Source: Blastomyces gilchristii SLH14081
Lineage: Eukaryota > Ascomycota > Eurotiomycetes > Onygenales > Ajellomycetaceae
Length of the DNA: 64,000 bases
Assembly (NCBI RefSeq): GCF_000003855.2
Contig: NW_003101651.1
Location: forward strand, 180,944-244,943
Reading direction: 5' to 3'
Numbering within the stretch: position 1 is the first letter of the stretch; each line of letters opens with the position of its first letter. Shown here in pieces: positions 10,590 through 21,129 of this stretch. Position numbers and translations under genes: made by a program. Below the pieces are notes generated by a model. It had not been told where the DNA came from. It did no database searches and worked only from the letters and a program-made list of their open reading frames with translations.

Positions 10590-11360
10590 TCAGAGCCTCA
10601 ACCCCAAAAATACCGTGCCTTCAATCGCCGTCTCATAATACTTCTCAACCACCCCAAAGCCCATACCCCTATACATCGCAATCGCCTCGCGCATATCCGG
10701 CAGCGTATCAAGTCTTACCTCTTCATATCCGATCTGACGGGCAACGGCAAGCATGGCGTTTACCAGCGCCTTGCCCACCCCAAGCCCCCGTGCCGCCGGC
10801 GTGACATATAACCGCTTCAGCTCGCAGTATTTAGAGCCGGGTTTAGTATCAATATTGGCCGGAGCCTTACCGTCGTCATCGGCGTTGCTGCTGACAGGGT
10901 CAGGATGAGTGTGTGACCGGGAGGCCGCACGGTTGGCTTGCGCCTGTAGCGGCACTTTTTCACAGCCACTGTTCATATCCTTGTGCATGTGTACATGGGA
11001 GTTCGCGGAGTGCGATGCAGCCCAGCACAACATGCGGCGTGTGGTCATCTTGGGCCTGGGCTTCATTATCTTTCTTCTTCTTCTCATTATTGTCCCTACA
11101 GCGATAAGTAATTCTCCGGACGGCGGTGCATAGCTGCCGGGCATGCGGGCCATTTTCCGACTCGAAGTCTTGATAGGAGAGATCAACGCCCAGACCCGCC
11201 GGAGGGAGTTGTAAAAGTGTTCCGACTGGAGGAGAACTGCGTCGTTTTCAAAGCCGATTGTATAAGTATACAACGGCTCCTCTGGCCCTAGTTTAGGTCG
11301 GCACGGTAGAGTTTGTAGAGGCACCGGAGGAGCGCCGGGAACTCGTATAGCTTCGGGCAT
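10590..11360 (-). CDS. GNAT-family N-acetyltransferase
   Basis: Single exon, 256 residues, ATG at 11360-11358. The C-terminal third carries a clear acetyl-CoA-binding GNAT core: CELKRLYVTPAARGLGVGKALV (about residues 178-199) contains motif A (R-G-x-G-x-G type). It is followed by a helix, then EEVRLDTLPDMREAIAMYRGMGF, the usual motif B region. The start (LYTYTIGFEN...) and YAPPSGELLIAVG also look GNAT-like. Between them, about residues 91-170, sits a low-complexity basic then His/Asn/Ser-rich insert (RRRRKIMKPRPKMTTRR, HVHMHKDM) not expected in small GNAT enzymes. It may be a species-specific loop or a poorly conserved exon. The substrate cannot be predicted. Confidence 0.8.
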   Translation of the reverse strand: MPEAIRVPGAPPVPLQTLPCRPKLGPEEPLYTYTIGFENDAVLLQSEHFYNSLRRVWALISPIKTSSRKMARMPGSYAPPSGELLIAVGTIMRRRRKIMKPRPKMTTRRMLCWAASHSANSHVHMHKDMNSGCEKVPLQAQANRAASRSHTHPDPVSSNADDDGKAPANIDTKPGSKYCELKRLYVTPAARGLGVGKALVNAMLAVARQIGYEEVRLDTLPDMREAIAMYRGMGFGVVEKYYETAIEGTVFLGLRL

Positions 11361-11917
11361 AAAGGGGCTTTTTTCTCCACTTGGTCAAGAGCTAGGTTCG
11401 GGACACTTGGAGTAAGCATGAGTAGGATAGATGAGTATCAGATAGTTTTGCTTTTCTGTGTGGATACGGTAGCTGTAAGGCTGTAGCTGTGCAGTGTTCT
11501 GCTAGCGGCAACGAAGGGATTCGCGGTGATATTTATTCGAGTTGGAGGTGTAGTTAACTTATGTATAGTGGTTGCGGTTTACACCATTAACCGTCCGTCT
11601 TTGCATCAAGCTGCGGTGACTGAGAAAGTTTGCCCAATTATTTATTTTATCACTGTTAAAACTTGAACATGGTGATAAAATGGCATATGCTGAGGATTAG
11701 CAGTACAGAGTAACTACTAAGAACACTCTTTTTTATTAGAGAATATAGATTATATTTTATGCAATTGATGAGGTCGACTTTTCTGATTCCTGTGATATAT
11801 TTCCATCACTTTAAGCGGATATATTTAATGATGATGATTATTTAACCTAGTCGCAAGTTTTAAGTCTCTATATTTTAACTAGCTGAACGCTGGAGCTTAA
11901 TAACATTATTAAATGAA
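11361..11917. other. Intergenic host DNA up to the transposon boundary
   Basis: Ordinary non-coding DNA upstream of the acetyltransferase gene, becoming AT-richer after about 11640. The last five bases (11913-11917, ATGAA) are the left target-site duplication of the copia element. Confidence 0.6.
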
Positions 11918-12027
11918 TGTTGGCCCTTACGGCCGTTGCGGTTAGCGATCCCACTAGATCACGTGACCCACCACTATATTATGTTCTTGTAGATAGATCT
12001 ATCAATACAATCTTCAACTATTCTACA
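11918..12027 (+). repeat. Copia 5' LTR (110 bp)
   Basis: Direct repeat of 25498-25607 with three transition differences in 110 bases (one G/A, two T/C). It keeps CpG, CCC and GG (for example TTACGGCCGTTGCGG and GATCACGTGACCCA), in contrast to the mutated interior starting a few bases downstream. A spurious open frame spans it. Confidence 0.95.
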
Positions 12028-12048
12028 GGTTATAGCCTGAATGACATG
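12028..12048 (+). other. Candidate primer-binding block of the copia element
   Basis: The bases after the LTR read GGTTATAGCCTGAATGACAT. The same position in the left element, in minus-strand sense, reads GGTTATCGCCCGGATGGCAC. The block does not start with TGG, so it is not the usual 3'-end tRNA site. GGTTAT recalls the half-tRNA site used by Drosophila copia, but I could not match a specific tRNA. Confidence 0.5.
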
Positions 12049-12636
12049 TTTTTCTTTTTAGAACATTGTATCAACATTTTTGACACAGATAGTTCATCTT
12101 TTTTAAAAAGACTCTCACTCTTTATTAGAGATATTTCATTTTCTCTGAATCTGCTAATCAGCAGATTTATATACTTTATATTTTTAAGAAAGCACATTCT
12201 TCATTGTGAAGAATATCACTTTTTTATTTTTTTTTACATATCTTGATATGAGTGATATATCTGTTACTTCAGAGTTCAGCTTAAGACTCAGAATTACACA
12301 CTTCACTAGATAACTCATTGATAGAATAATTACTTATTATGAGAAGACTTCTGACTTATAAGATAAGACTGAGATTAGTTTTCATCAGAGTATGAAATTT
12401 GATAATAAGATAATAAAGAAACTTTAGAATAAAGAAAAACAGAGTTAACATTTATCTACAGAATTTATTTATTTTAACTTATTAAATTCTTTATTATCTC
12501 TTATCTCTAAAATATTAATTTTTAATAATAATCTGAATTAATCTATCTATTATATCACAGATAATCTTATAAATTTTATATAGATAATACTACAGAATCA
12601 AATGACTATAGCTGAAATTACTTAATATCTTACTAT

Positions 12637-13142
12637 TAGACTGACTATGTGACTGTGTCTGAGATCAGAATCAGATTTTTTAATAGTCTTATTATTAATT
12701 CAACTGATCTCATTACACAGTTTTAACATTAGATAGTAGTTTTATACTGTCTCAGTGAGACTTACTGTCTTCTCTTATCACATTTTTCAAAAGAGATCAT
12801 GATTTTCACTTCTCAATTTAAATTATTTTTATTGCTTTAAATGACTTTAAATCTCATTTGAGTGTTATCAAAAAGTGTTACTTTTTAAAAAATTAAAAAT
12901 AGTCTAAAAAAAACCTTAAAATGTCTAAAAATAGTAATTTTATGTTAAGAATGAGACTAAATGAGATCAAATGAGATTACTTTCTTATTTTTTTCAAGTT
13001 ATGATTTCATTTTAAGATCTGATATATAGTCACTTTACATGTTTTTTTGATAGTCAGTCTCAGCAGAATTCATGTCAAGAAATGTATGAGATCAGATCAA
13101 ATGAGATCAAATATGAAATTCATAATCTCAGCGGCCAGTCTA
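12637..13142 (+). mobile_element. 506-bp hAT-like MITE, copy A
   Basis: Starts TAGACTGACT and ends CCAGTCTA, so short inverted termini are present. It is flanked by CTTACTAT (12629-12636) and CTCACTAT (13143-13150), an 8-bp duplication with one C/T change. The left copia copy (minus strand, around 1130-1160) has the uninterrupted sequence CTTACTAT at the same place, which is a natural empty site. No open frame is present. An 8-bp duplication is typical of hAT elements. The copy is the reverse complement of copy B at 14525. Confidence 0.88.
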
Positions 13143-14524
13143 CTCACTATATCTGTCTCTGTATAAAGAGACACTATAAGAAATGAGTTGCAGAAATATC
13201 AGAAGAAAGTCAAATATACACTAGATATCAAATTAATAATTATATTTAATAACTCTAATTATAAAGTCTGATGTATTAATATGTTGACTGATACAGAAGT
13301 TATTAATGAAATTAATATTCTATTAAGAACTTAATAAGAATTTTCTTTTACATGTTATATTAACTCTGAGAAGTGAAGAATCTGTTTCAAGTCTCTATAT
13401 AGATATATACTATCAAGTCTTATTAAAAATATTCAAATCACTATTAAAATCTTGAAAGCTGATAATACTGCAGCTCTGTGAAATAAGATCAATATTGAAT
13501 ATATAATATCACTGACAGAAGAATGAGTTAATATCTTTAAGAAATTGATAAAATTATAAGTTAAGAAGAATAATTATCTTACTTTTCAGAGATATTTCTA
13601 CTATCTTGTTATCTATTATAAGAAGCTCTGTCAGAGTACTGAGAATGTATATTATGATCTTTTTCTCAACAATCTATAAGATTACCAAAGATCATTTATC
13701 AAGATACATTTGAATAAGTTTTTCTTCACTGACTAGAAACTCATTGTTAACATTGATATCAATGATTTAATAAAGCAACTGATCAATTGTACATTCAAGA
13801 AGATTATCACTGAGTGAAAAAAGCAGTCTCAGACTGATTCTGTGACTGTGAAAAAGAATAAGAATAAAGATGAGGATAAAAGCATATCTGTATGAAAGTG
13901 CACTCACTGCAGAAGATATAAATATACTGTTAACAGGTATTTTATCTTACACTCTGATAAAAAGAAAAAGAAGAATGACAAGAAGAATAACAAGAAGAAA
14001 GAAAAGAAGAATGACTTGATAAGTTCTCAATCAGCAGTAAATATAGTAATTACAAAGATTGAGTTCTATTTCTCTTTCACAGTTATTGAAAAATCATTCT
14101 CTAGATCTTGATATTTGAACACATATACAAGTCTGAATATGATGAGTGAGCTTTATTCTTTTTCAAATATCAAATCTTTTAATGATAACATCTCTGTTAA
14201 TTCTGTCACTGAGAGAACTGAGTTTATCAAGAAGATTGAAACTGTCACCTTGAAGATTAAGAGTGATGATGTTAACTTACAGAATATTTACTATATTTCT
14301 AATATTACAGTTAACCTGCTCTCATTTGCAAAGCTTGAAGATCAGAGATTTCAATTTATATTATCTTCTACTATTTTCTCATTTTTCATTTACAGAGCTC
14401 TGAACAGCATTATTTTTCATACAGTTCAAACTACTCAGAACAACATATATAAGATCAATGAACAGAAGTTCAATGAGAATTTCAATCATTTAAATAAGAC
14501 AGTCAAGTATATTACAATGTCACA

Positions 14525-15030
14525 TAGACTGACTGCCAGGACTATGAATTTCATGTTTAGTCTCATTTGATCTGATCTCATACATTTCTTGATGTGAATC
14601 CTGCTGGGACTGGCTATTAAAAAAACATGTAAAGTGACTATATATCAGATCTTAAAATGAAATCATGACTTGAAAAAAATAAGAAAGTAGTTTCATTTGA
14701 TCTCATTTAGTCTCATTCTTGGCATAAAGTTACTATTTTTAGACATTTTAAGGTTTTTTTTAGACTATTTTTAATTTTTTAAAAAGTAATGCTTTTTGGT
14801 AATGCTCAAATGAGATTTAAAGTCATTTAAAGCAATAAAAATAATTTAAATTGAGAAGTGAAAATCATGGTCTCATTTGAAAAATGTGATAAGAGTAGAC
14901 AGTGAGTCTCACTGAGACAGTATGAGACTACTATCTAATGTTAAAACTGTGTAATGGGATCAGTCGAATTGATAATGAGACTATCAAAAAATCTGGTCCT
15001 GGTTTCAGACATGGTCACACGGTCAGTCTA
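14525..15030 (-). mobile_element. 506-bp hAT-like MITE, copy B (inverted)
   Basis: Exactly the same length as copy A and reverse-complementary to it, with mostly C/T and G/A differences. The plus strand starts TAGACTGACTGCC and ends GGTCAGTCTA. Flanks are ATGTCACA (14517-14524) and ATGTCATA (15031-15038), an 8-bp duplication with one transition. It splits the GAG-pre-integrase region of the copia pol. This copy keeps more GG/CC (CCTGCTGGGACTGG) than copy A, so it is less mutated. Confidence 0.88.
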
Positions 15031-18030
15031 ATGTCATATGAGTATAATTTTGACTGAAAAGTTGATCTTTCTGTGACTGCTGTTACTACTGTTAATAATG
15101 TTAATTCTGCAGATGTGAAAACATAGACATCAAAGATATCAAAGACTCTTTTGAATTGATATTACAATCTCAGTCACATTCACACTAATACTATAATTAC
15201 TATAGTCAAGGATTCTCATACTGAAGTTATAATTAAAGATTCTAAGACTAAGTTCTTTTGCAAAGAATGTGTCAAGGCAGATATGATACAAGATTATTTA
15301 AAAACACTGATGCCTAGATCTATTCAACTCATTGAGAAGGTTCATATTAACCTTACAGATAATAGATATACATTGAAAGACCTCTTTAATCATCTCTTAG
15401 AGTCTTGTCAGAGAATCAAATACTGAATACTTATCATCTGTAATATAACTTACTATCATTGAGTATATTTTTTAAAGTTCAAGAATGAGGCTGTTCAATA
15501 CTTTGAGTTATGACTCAGATTCATGAATAATCTCAGATATACAGTCTCTGCTTTTCTACAGACTGATATTGATGATGTTTTTCAATTCACATATATACAC
15601 ACAGTTATGAATTCATATAATATCAAATAAGAATTAACAGTATTACATTCATTATATCAGAATGATGTTTCTGAATGTGAAATCTGCACTATTATAAGAT
15701 GAGTTAGATCTGCTCTTTTAAAAGATAATCTTTCTAAGAAGTTCTGAGCAGATGTTCTAGAGACAGTGATTATAATAATTAATAATACTCTCACATCTAT
15801 AGTTCTTTACAACTCAAAATTTTAATTCTCTACTGCAGAGATCTCTGTGATTCTAAGTTTATATAAGATTTCTTGATATGCACTTATGAATACCCTGCTG
15901 AATGTGAGACATTTTCACTAATTAAGTGCAGAGGTTTTTATTCACTTGCATGAATCTCAGCAGCTCACAGATAAGCTCTCTTTATATACTGATTTATATT
16001 GTATCATTGAATTCAGTGACACATTGATATATCATCTATAGCATTCTGAATCTGATAAGATTATTATTAGTAGTAATGTGAGGTTTCTGATCATTGAAAA
16101 ATCAGTTATTATATCTGTGAAACTCATTAATTATATTATTGAATCAGTTGTCACATCTGTGACACTCATTAATAATGTCAGTAAACTGAAACCTGATATT
16201 CATCTAATTAATGATGAAGATGCTTCTGATATTAATGATCTGAATTTCACATAATTACAGCTTATAAAATCACTGACTATATACACTTTAAGTCTTATTA
16301 CAGATAATCTTCTGAAGTTCTACAAGAATATTATATCACAGTTAGAAGAGATAGAAGATTATTAAAAGAAGTCTATACAATGTAAGATTATCAATCTGAA
16401 GAGATATAATATATGAAGTTTAATCTCTAAATCTGATATCTCAAGAAGTGAATTAATTACTTCAGACTGTTGAGTGTTTCTTGAGAAAGATAGACCTGCA
16501 GATCTGAATATCAATTCTGATAATATTCTTAGAAAATTATATTAAGTGATTTGTAATAACTGACTTAAGAAGAATTCTAGAGAAAAGATCTACACTTCTA
16601 TTATTACTGATACTGTTAATCATATTCTTTTTATAATAGTAGTACTATGCAGTTAAATACTTTATTAAGTGAATATAGTAATGATATATCTGTATGAGCA
16701 TCTCACTAAGAAGATCTATATAAGACAACTTACTGAATTTAAGACAGATTTGCTGAAGACACTTATCTACACAGTTGAGAGTAGTCTATACAGTCTGAAC
16801 TCTGTAATGAAGATCTGATATAATTACTTAACAGCTCTGTTAAGTAATCTTGAATTTACAGTCAGTATCTATGATTCAGTACTCTGATATTATACATTCA
16901 GATATTATCTCTATATAACAATCTATATTAACAATCTTAACATTATATCTGAAGTTTCTGAGAATGCTGATTAACTAGTAAGTATACTCAGTGAGAAATT
17001 AAAAGTCAAGAATCTATATCAGTTAACTAAGTATTTGAGTATAAAGATTAATTATTCAGATAAGAAAATTGATTTGATATATTATCAATATATTAAATAT
17101 CTTATTAAAGATTTCTATCTTGATAATACAACTGTTATTAGAATATTAATAAAGAATGAATTCTATATTAATAATTCTTCTATATCTGAGAAAGAGACTG
17201 ATTTCACAATTCAGTGATATTAATATGATATGAATTGCTTATAATATCTTACAGTTAAAACATATTCTGATATTACTTATACTGTCTTACTACTCACTCA
17301 ATGAAATATTAATTCAACATTTTAATATTGAAAGACTCTATTATATATTATATATTATTTAAAAGAGACTATGAATCTGAGTATTTTCTACAGACATGAC
17401 TTATATAAGAGATTTATTTCTATTAATCTTTTCATTCTCTCTGATTTCTCTGATGATTTCTACCTACTCTTCAGCTACTCAGATTCTGATTGAGTCAGTC
17501 TCTTGAATAATGATAGAAAATTAACATTCAGCTATATTTTTAAGCTCATAGATAGTCTGATTTCATAGTATTCAGTGAAGTAATCTTGTATATCTCTAAG
17601 TTTTAATAAGATTAAATATATGACTCTTAGTGAGACAGTCTGTAAGACAATATAAATTCAGAATCTTATAATTAAGCTTAACTTCATTACTACATCTCTG
17701 ATACAGATTCTCACTGATAATAAGAATATTATAGATCTCATAAAGATAGCAGTTATTACAGTCTGAAGTAAGCATATTGATACACATTTTCATTTTTCAT
17801 ATTGACAGTTGAATCAGAGAATCATTGATTTAGAATACATTCTCACTGCTTAAGATAATAATGAATGAACTCACTAAATCTCTAAACACTGTGATATTTG
17901 TGTGATTCATGATTTTACTAGGTTTTACAGGTATAAAAGTTGGGAATGTTTAATTTTACATTTGTATTTGATTTTGACAGACTATCTTGGTGATTTGAGT
18001 GTTTTTGTATGTGATTCTTGTTATCTTGAG

Positions 18031-18490
18031 TCACAGCAAACGAATCGACCGCTTCACCACGAACTCGCTCGATTTTTCGAATAAGAACCCGCCGATAGAT
18101 CCATCGAAAAGCCCTCGATCATACGAGCATTTTGACCCCATCGCCGACCGCATACCCCGTGTGGTGGTGGAGTTATCCAGCCAAACATGAACCAGACATC
18201 ATTCAGAACTCCTGCGTGGGATTATCCCCCATTCTCCCCTATCACACCACAACCCCAGGCCAAATTGCCATACAAATTGTAAGGTGAAGAGACCTAGCCG
18301 TATGCATCAATCTTCTTGATTTTGGAAGATCTCCAATCTGTAGTTGTGGAGATATCTGAGGAGTGACCTTCATGAAAACCCTGTCCATCTTTGATGTTCC
18401 AAAACTTCAACACCAAGTCTCACCCTTGTATCGCCCTTTCCAATCTGGCCCATTCTCAGCAGAAAAATACAAAAAGATATCTCAGCAATA
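18031..18490 (+). other. GC-normal 5' end of the LINE
   Basis: About 460 bases with CpG, CC and GG at normal levels, while DNA on both sides is RIP-mutated. A short open reading starts at ATG 18188 (MNQTSFRTPAWDYPPFSP...) and runs 31 codons. Further reading downstream (YRPFQSGPFSAEKYKKISQQ) continues into mutated sequence, so this is probably the start of an element-encoded first ORF with a frame break or intron. I do not recognise the protein. Confidence 0.6.
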
Positions 18491-19524
18491 ATATCAAGCA
18501 CATAATCAACAGACAATGAGTCAACAGCATATTAACAACTATAAAATCAGTATATCTCAAGATCTGACTGAGCCTTTGATCCCTGCACAGTGAGATATAT
18601 TAAATCTAGTTTTAATATCTTAATATTCAATAGATTCTGCAAGAGATTGAGAACAGCAACACTAGATTTCTATTGAATTTAAGAATTAACTCTATATTAA
18701 TATAATCATTGACAAAGTCTTCTATTTTAAGATATAAATAATCAGTTCCTCTACATTCTGCTGACAATATTTATATTATTATATAGAAACAGACTTATAT
18801 TCTCTATAATATTAAGACTCTGAAGAGAAAAAGTCTTGATAAAGAGTATACAGTAGTGTATATCTTAGCAGTTTCTATCTCATTCTTCTACAGCAGTCAA
18901 TGCATAAAAAAAAAAGATCTTAGAAATAGTTTTTTACTTCTCTTGAAAAAGTAAGATATTTTTCTCTGAATTTTATATAATATTCTTACAAAGAATTAAA
19001 AACAGAGCTGTTTTCTGTCATAATTTCATATTCTTTTAAGTAAGAATTACTTTTTCAGTGACTGAAGAGCTTTTATTAATACTTAATTCTTTTTTATACT
19101 CTTTATTAACTGATTTGAGTTGCACACTTATTATGTGAGAAGAATTGAATAATTTAGAATAAAATTAAATAGTTTTAATCAATTTCTCTGTAAAAAATTG
19201 ATTTATTTTTTATCAGTTTTTCTCTCAAAAACTGTTATATTATCTGATTTATTATCAATTAATATTATACTTTTTCTCACTGTATTTCAAGAAAGAGATT
19301 GTAAAGATTTTATTGATTTATCTTAAAAATCAATTTTAGTTTATTAGATTCTCTTCAAAAATCTAATCTAGTTACTGAACTAGTGTGAAAAAAATCAGAT
19401 GTTTTATATACAAAAGTCTTTTATTCTTCTTTTGAAACAGTCTGACTAACTTTTCAATTGAAAACAGATTTAGAAATATCTCAATTAAAACAGTCTGATC
19501 AACTTTTCATTGAGTGAAAACAAT

Positions 19525-20935
19525 GAGTTTAAAAATACACTCAGTTAATATGAAAAAAGATGCTTTCTCAAATGCTATTTCTGAGACTGAAATTCTGAAG
19601 AGAAGAAAGAAAGAAGAAATAGAGAAATAACAAGTTCTTGAAATACAGAAACTTGAAAAAGTAAGCAAGATTTTTAAAAAACAGTGTCTGAGTGAGATAA
19701 ATGAAGAAGTTCTGTTAATTCTTCATACTCAGGCTAGATAACTACAGGAGATGATCAAGTTCAAACTTGAAATCTTAAACACAGTTCAAAAAACATTGAA
19801 AATTCCTAGTATAATCACTGACTCTTCATCTTACTCTTCTTTATTCTTTTTTTCTACTTTTTCTTCTTCTTTGAATCAGAAGAAAATATATACTCAAGCA
19901 GCTGAATCTGCTATTTCTAAATCTGCTATCTTAAAATCTGCTTAAAATTCTGAGAAAACTGAGAAGAATACTGCTCATGTCTCTATTTATAGAAAAGTGA
20001 AAAAGAAAATATAAAAAGAGAAAAACTTTCAAATCTTCAGAAATAGAAGACTTATTCTTAAAGTCTCAAATCAGAATATTCTGCAAAGAAACAAGCTAAA
20101 CTTAAATCTTATTTTTAGAATTAGAAATGAAATTAATCAGCAGTTCTTTTCTTAGTTAATAACTGATATTAAAGTTCAAAAATCAGTTATAGCTTCAATT
20201 AAGTCATTATTCTTTGAAAACTTCATTATTCTGACTACAATGTCTGAATTCAGTACTGAATTCCTTATTCAGAATAAGAATCTCTGAAAGTCAGTAGTAG
20301 AATCTTTATTAAACACAACAATTCTATCTGAAAGAGATGAAAAGTGAAATAAATTCATTCTTTATAATATTTCAATTGAAATTTTTGACTGTGAAGAAGA
20401 AATGCTACTTCTCAAAAATGAATTAAAAGAATATAACTCTATTCAACTGAGAAAGAAGTCTATATAACTAAATTCAATTGAGTTCAGACAAAGCAGAAGA
20501 AATATCTCTGTTCTAGTATATATAAAAATACTTGAACAGTCAAAGATCTCTGAAGTAAGAGTAGCAGATTTGAAAATGAGAGTTCATGAATACAAAGACT
20601 CAAGAATGAATCTCAAAGCTCAAACACAGTGTTTAAACTGTCAAAGATATGAATACTTTATAATCTTATATTTTAGAGACTCAAAATATGCATTCTGTAT
20701 CAGAGATCACAAAACTAGTAAGTATAAATATAAAACATGCTCAAAAAGAGATGAAATTTATTAATATACTCTGCTTAAGTACTCTAATTGCAAAGAAAAA
20801 CATACATCTAGTTCAAAAGAATGTATATTTACTTCTAGAACTCAAAAGAACTGAAGAAAAGATAAAGCTTAAAGTCAATCTAGAACTGAAGAGAAGAGTC
20901 AAGCTAGTAGACTTATAACTATAAGCTTAAAAAAA
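19525..20935 (+). pseudogene. LINE ORF1 (nucleic-acid-binding, CCHC-type), broken
   Basis: Reading from about 19525 gives a long charged, coiled-coil-like protein with several stops. From about 20620 it has a cysteine/histidine block: CLNCQRYEYF, then YAFCIRDHKTSKYKYKTC, then YSNCKEKHTSSSKECIF. This pattern is the gag-like zinc-knuckle cluster of fungal Tad-type LINEs. It would bind element RNA. Stops and frameshifts make it inactive. Confidence 0.75.
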
Positions 20936-21129
20936 AGAAACTCTTAACTATTTAAATCTTCAAACTCTAATTCTCCAGCTAAATGTAAACAGAATTTGAA
21001 TTCTTAAACTTCTATTAAAATTAGAGAATTGAGAAATGACTCTGATAATAAACTAGATATAATATAAGCAGTTGAGATTTCTACTTTTAAGAATAGTTAT
21101 AATCTACTATCTGATGATAGTGATTAGAT

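Larger units (their letters stand above)
12247..17900 (+). pseudogene. Copia gag-pol, RIP-mutated and interrupted
   Basis: Gag starts at ATG 12247 (MSDISVTSEF). A zinc knuckle (CTHC...) lies near 13900-13960 and the protease/GAG-pre-integrase region at 14244-14525 (NLQNIYYISNITVNLLSFAK). Integrase lies at about 15240-15900 (DNRYTLKDL, VYFLKFKNEAV, LKDNLSKKF). Reverse transcriptase lies at about 16560-17000, with the YVDD position read as YINN. RNase H lies at about 17580-17900 (MTLSETVCKTI, TDNKNIIDLIK, SKHIDTHFHF, ending LTKSL). Many in-frame stops occur; those at 15460, 15511 and 15745 are TGA where the family has Trp (TGG). MITEs interrupt it at 12637-13142 and 14525-15030. It is non-functional. 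Confidence 0.9.

Noticed and set aside
11917..12246. 109-residue open frame over the left copia LTR
   Set aside because: It lies across the LTR and element leader, has no domain, and the duplicate LTR at 25498 shows the DNA is repeat sequence.
12028..17900. An alternative genetic code with TGA as Trp in the AT-rich block
   Set aside because: TGA does fall at Trp positions, but TAA and TAG stops and frameshifts also occur, Gly codons are mutated too, and host genes use TGA as stop. Point mutation in GG context explains it.
18031..18490. A captured host gene fragment inside the copia element
   Set aside because: The target duplication begins exactly at 18018-18030 and its partner is at the LINE 3' end, so the stretch is most simply the LINE's own 5' end.
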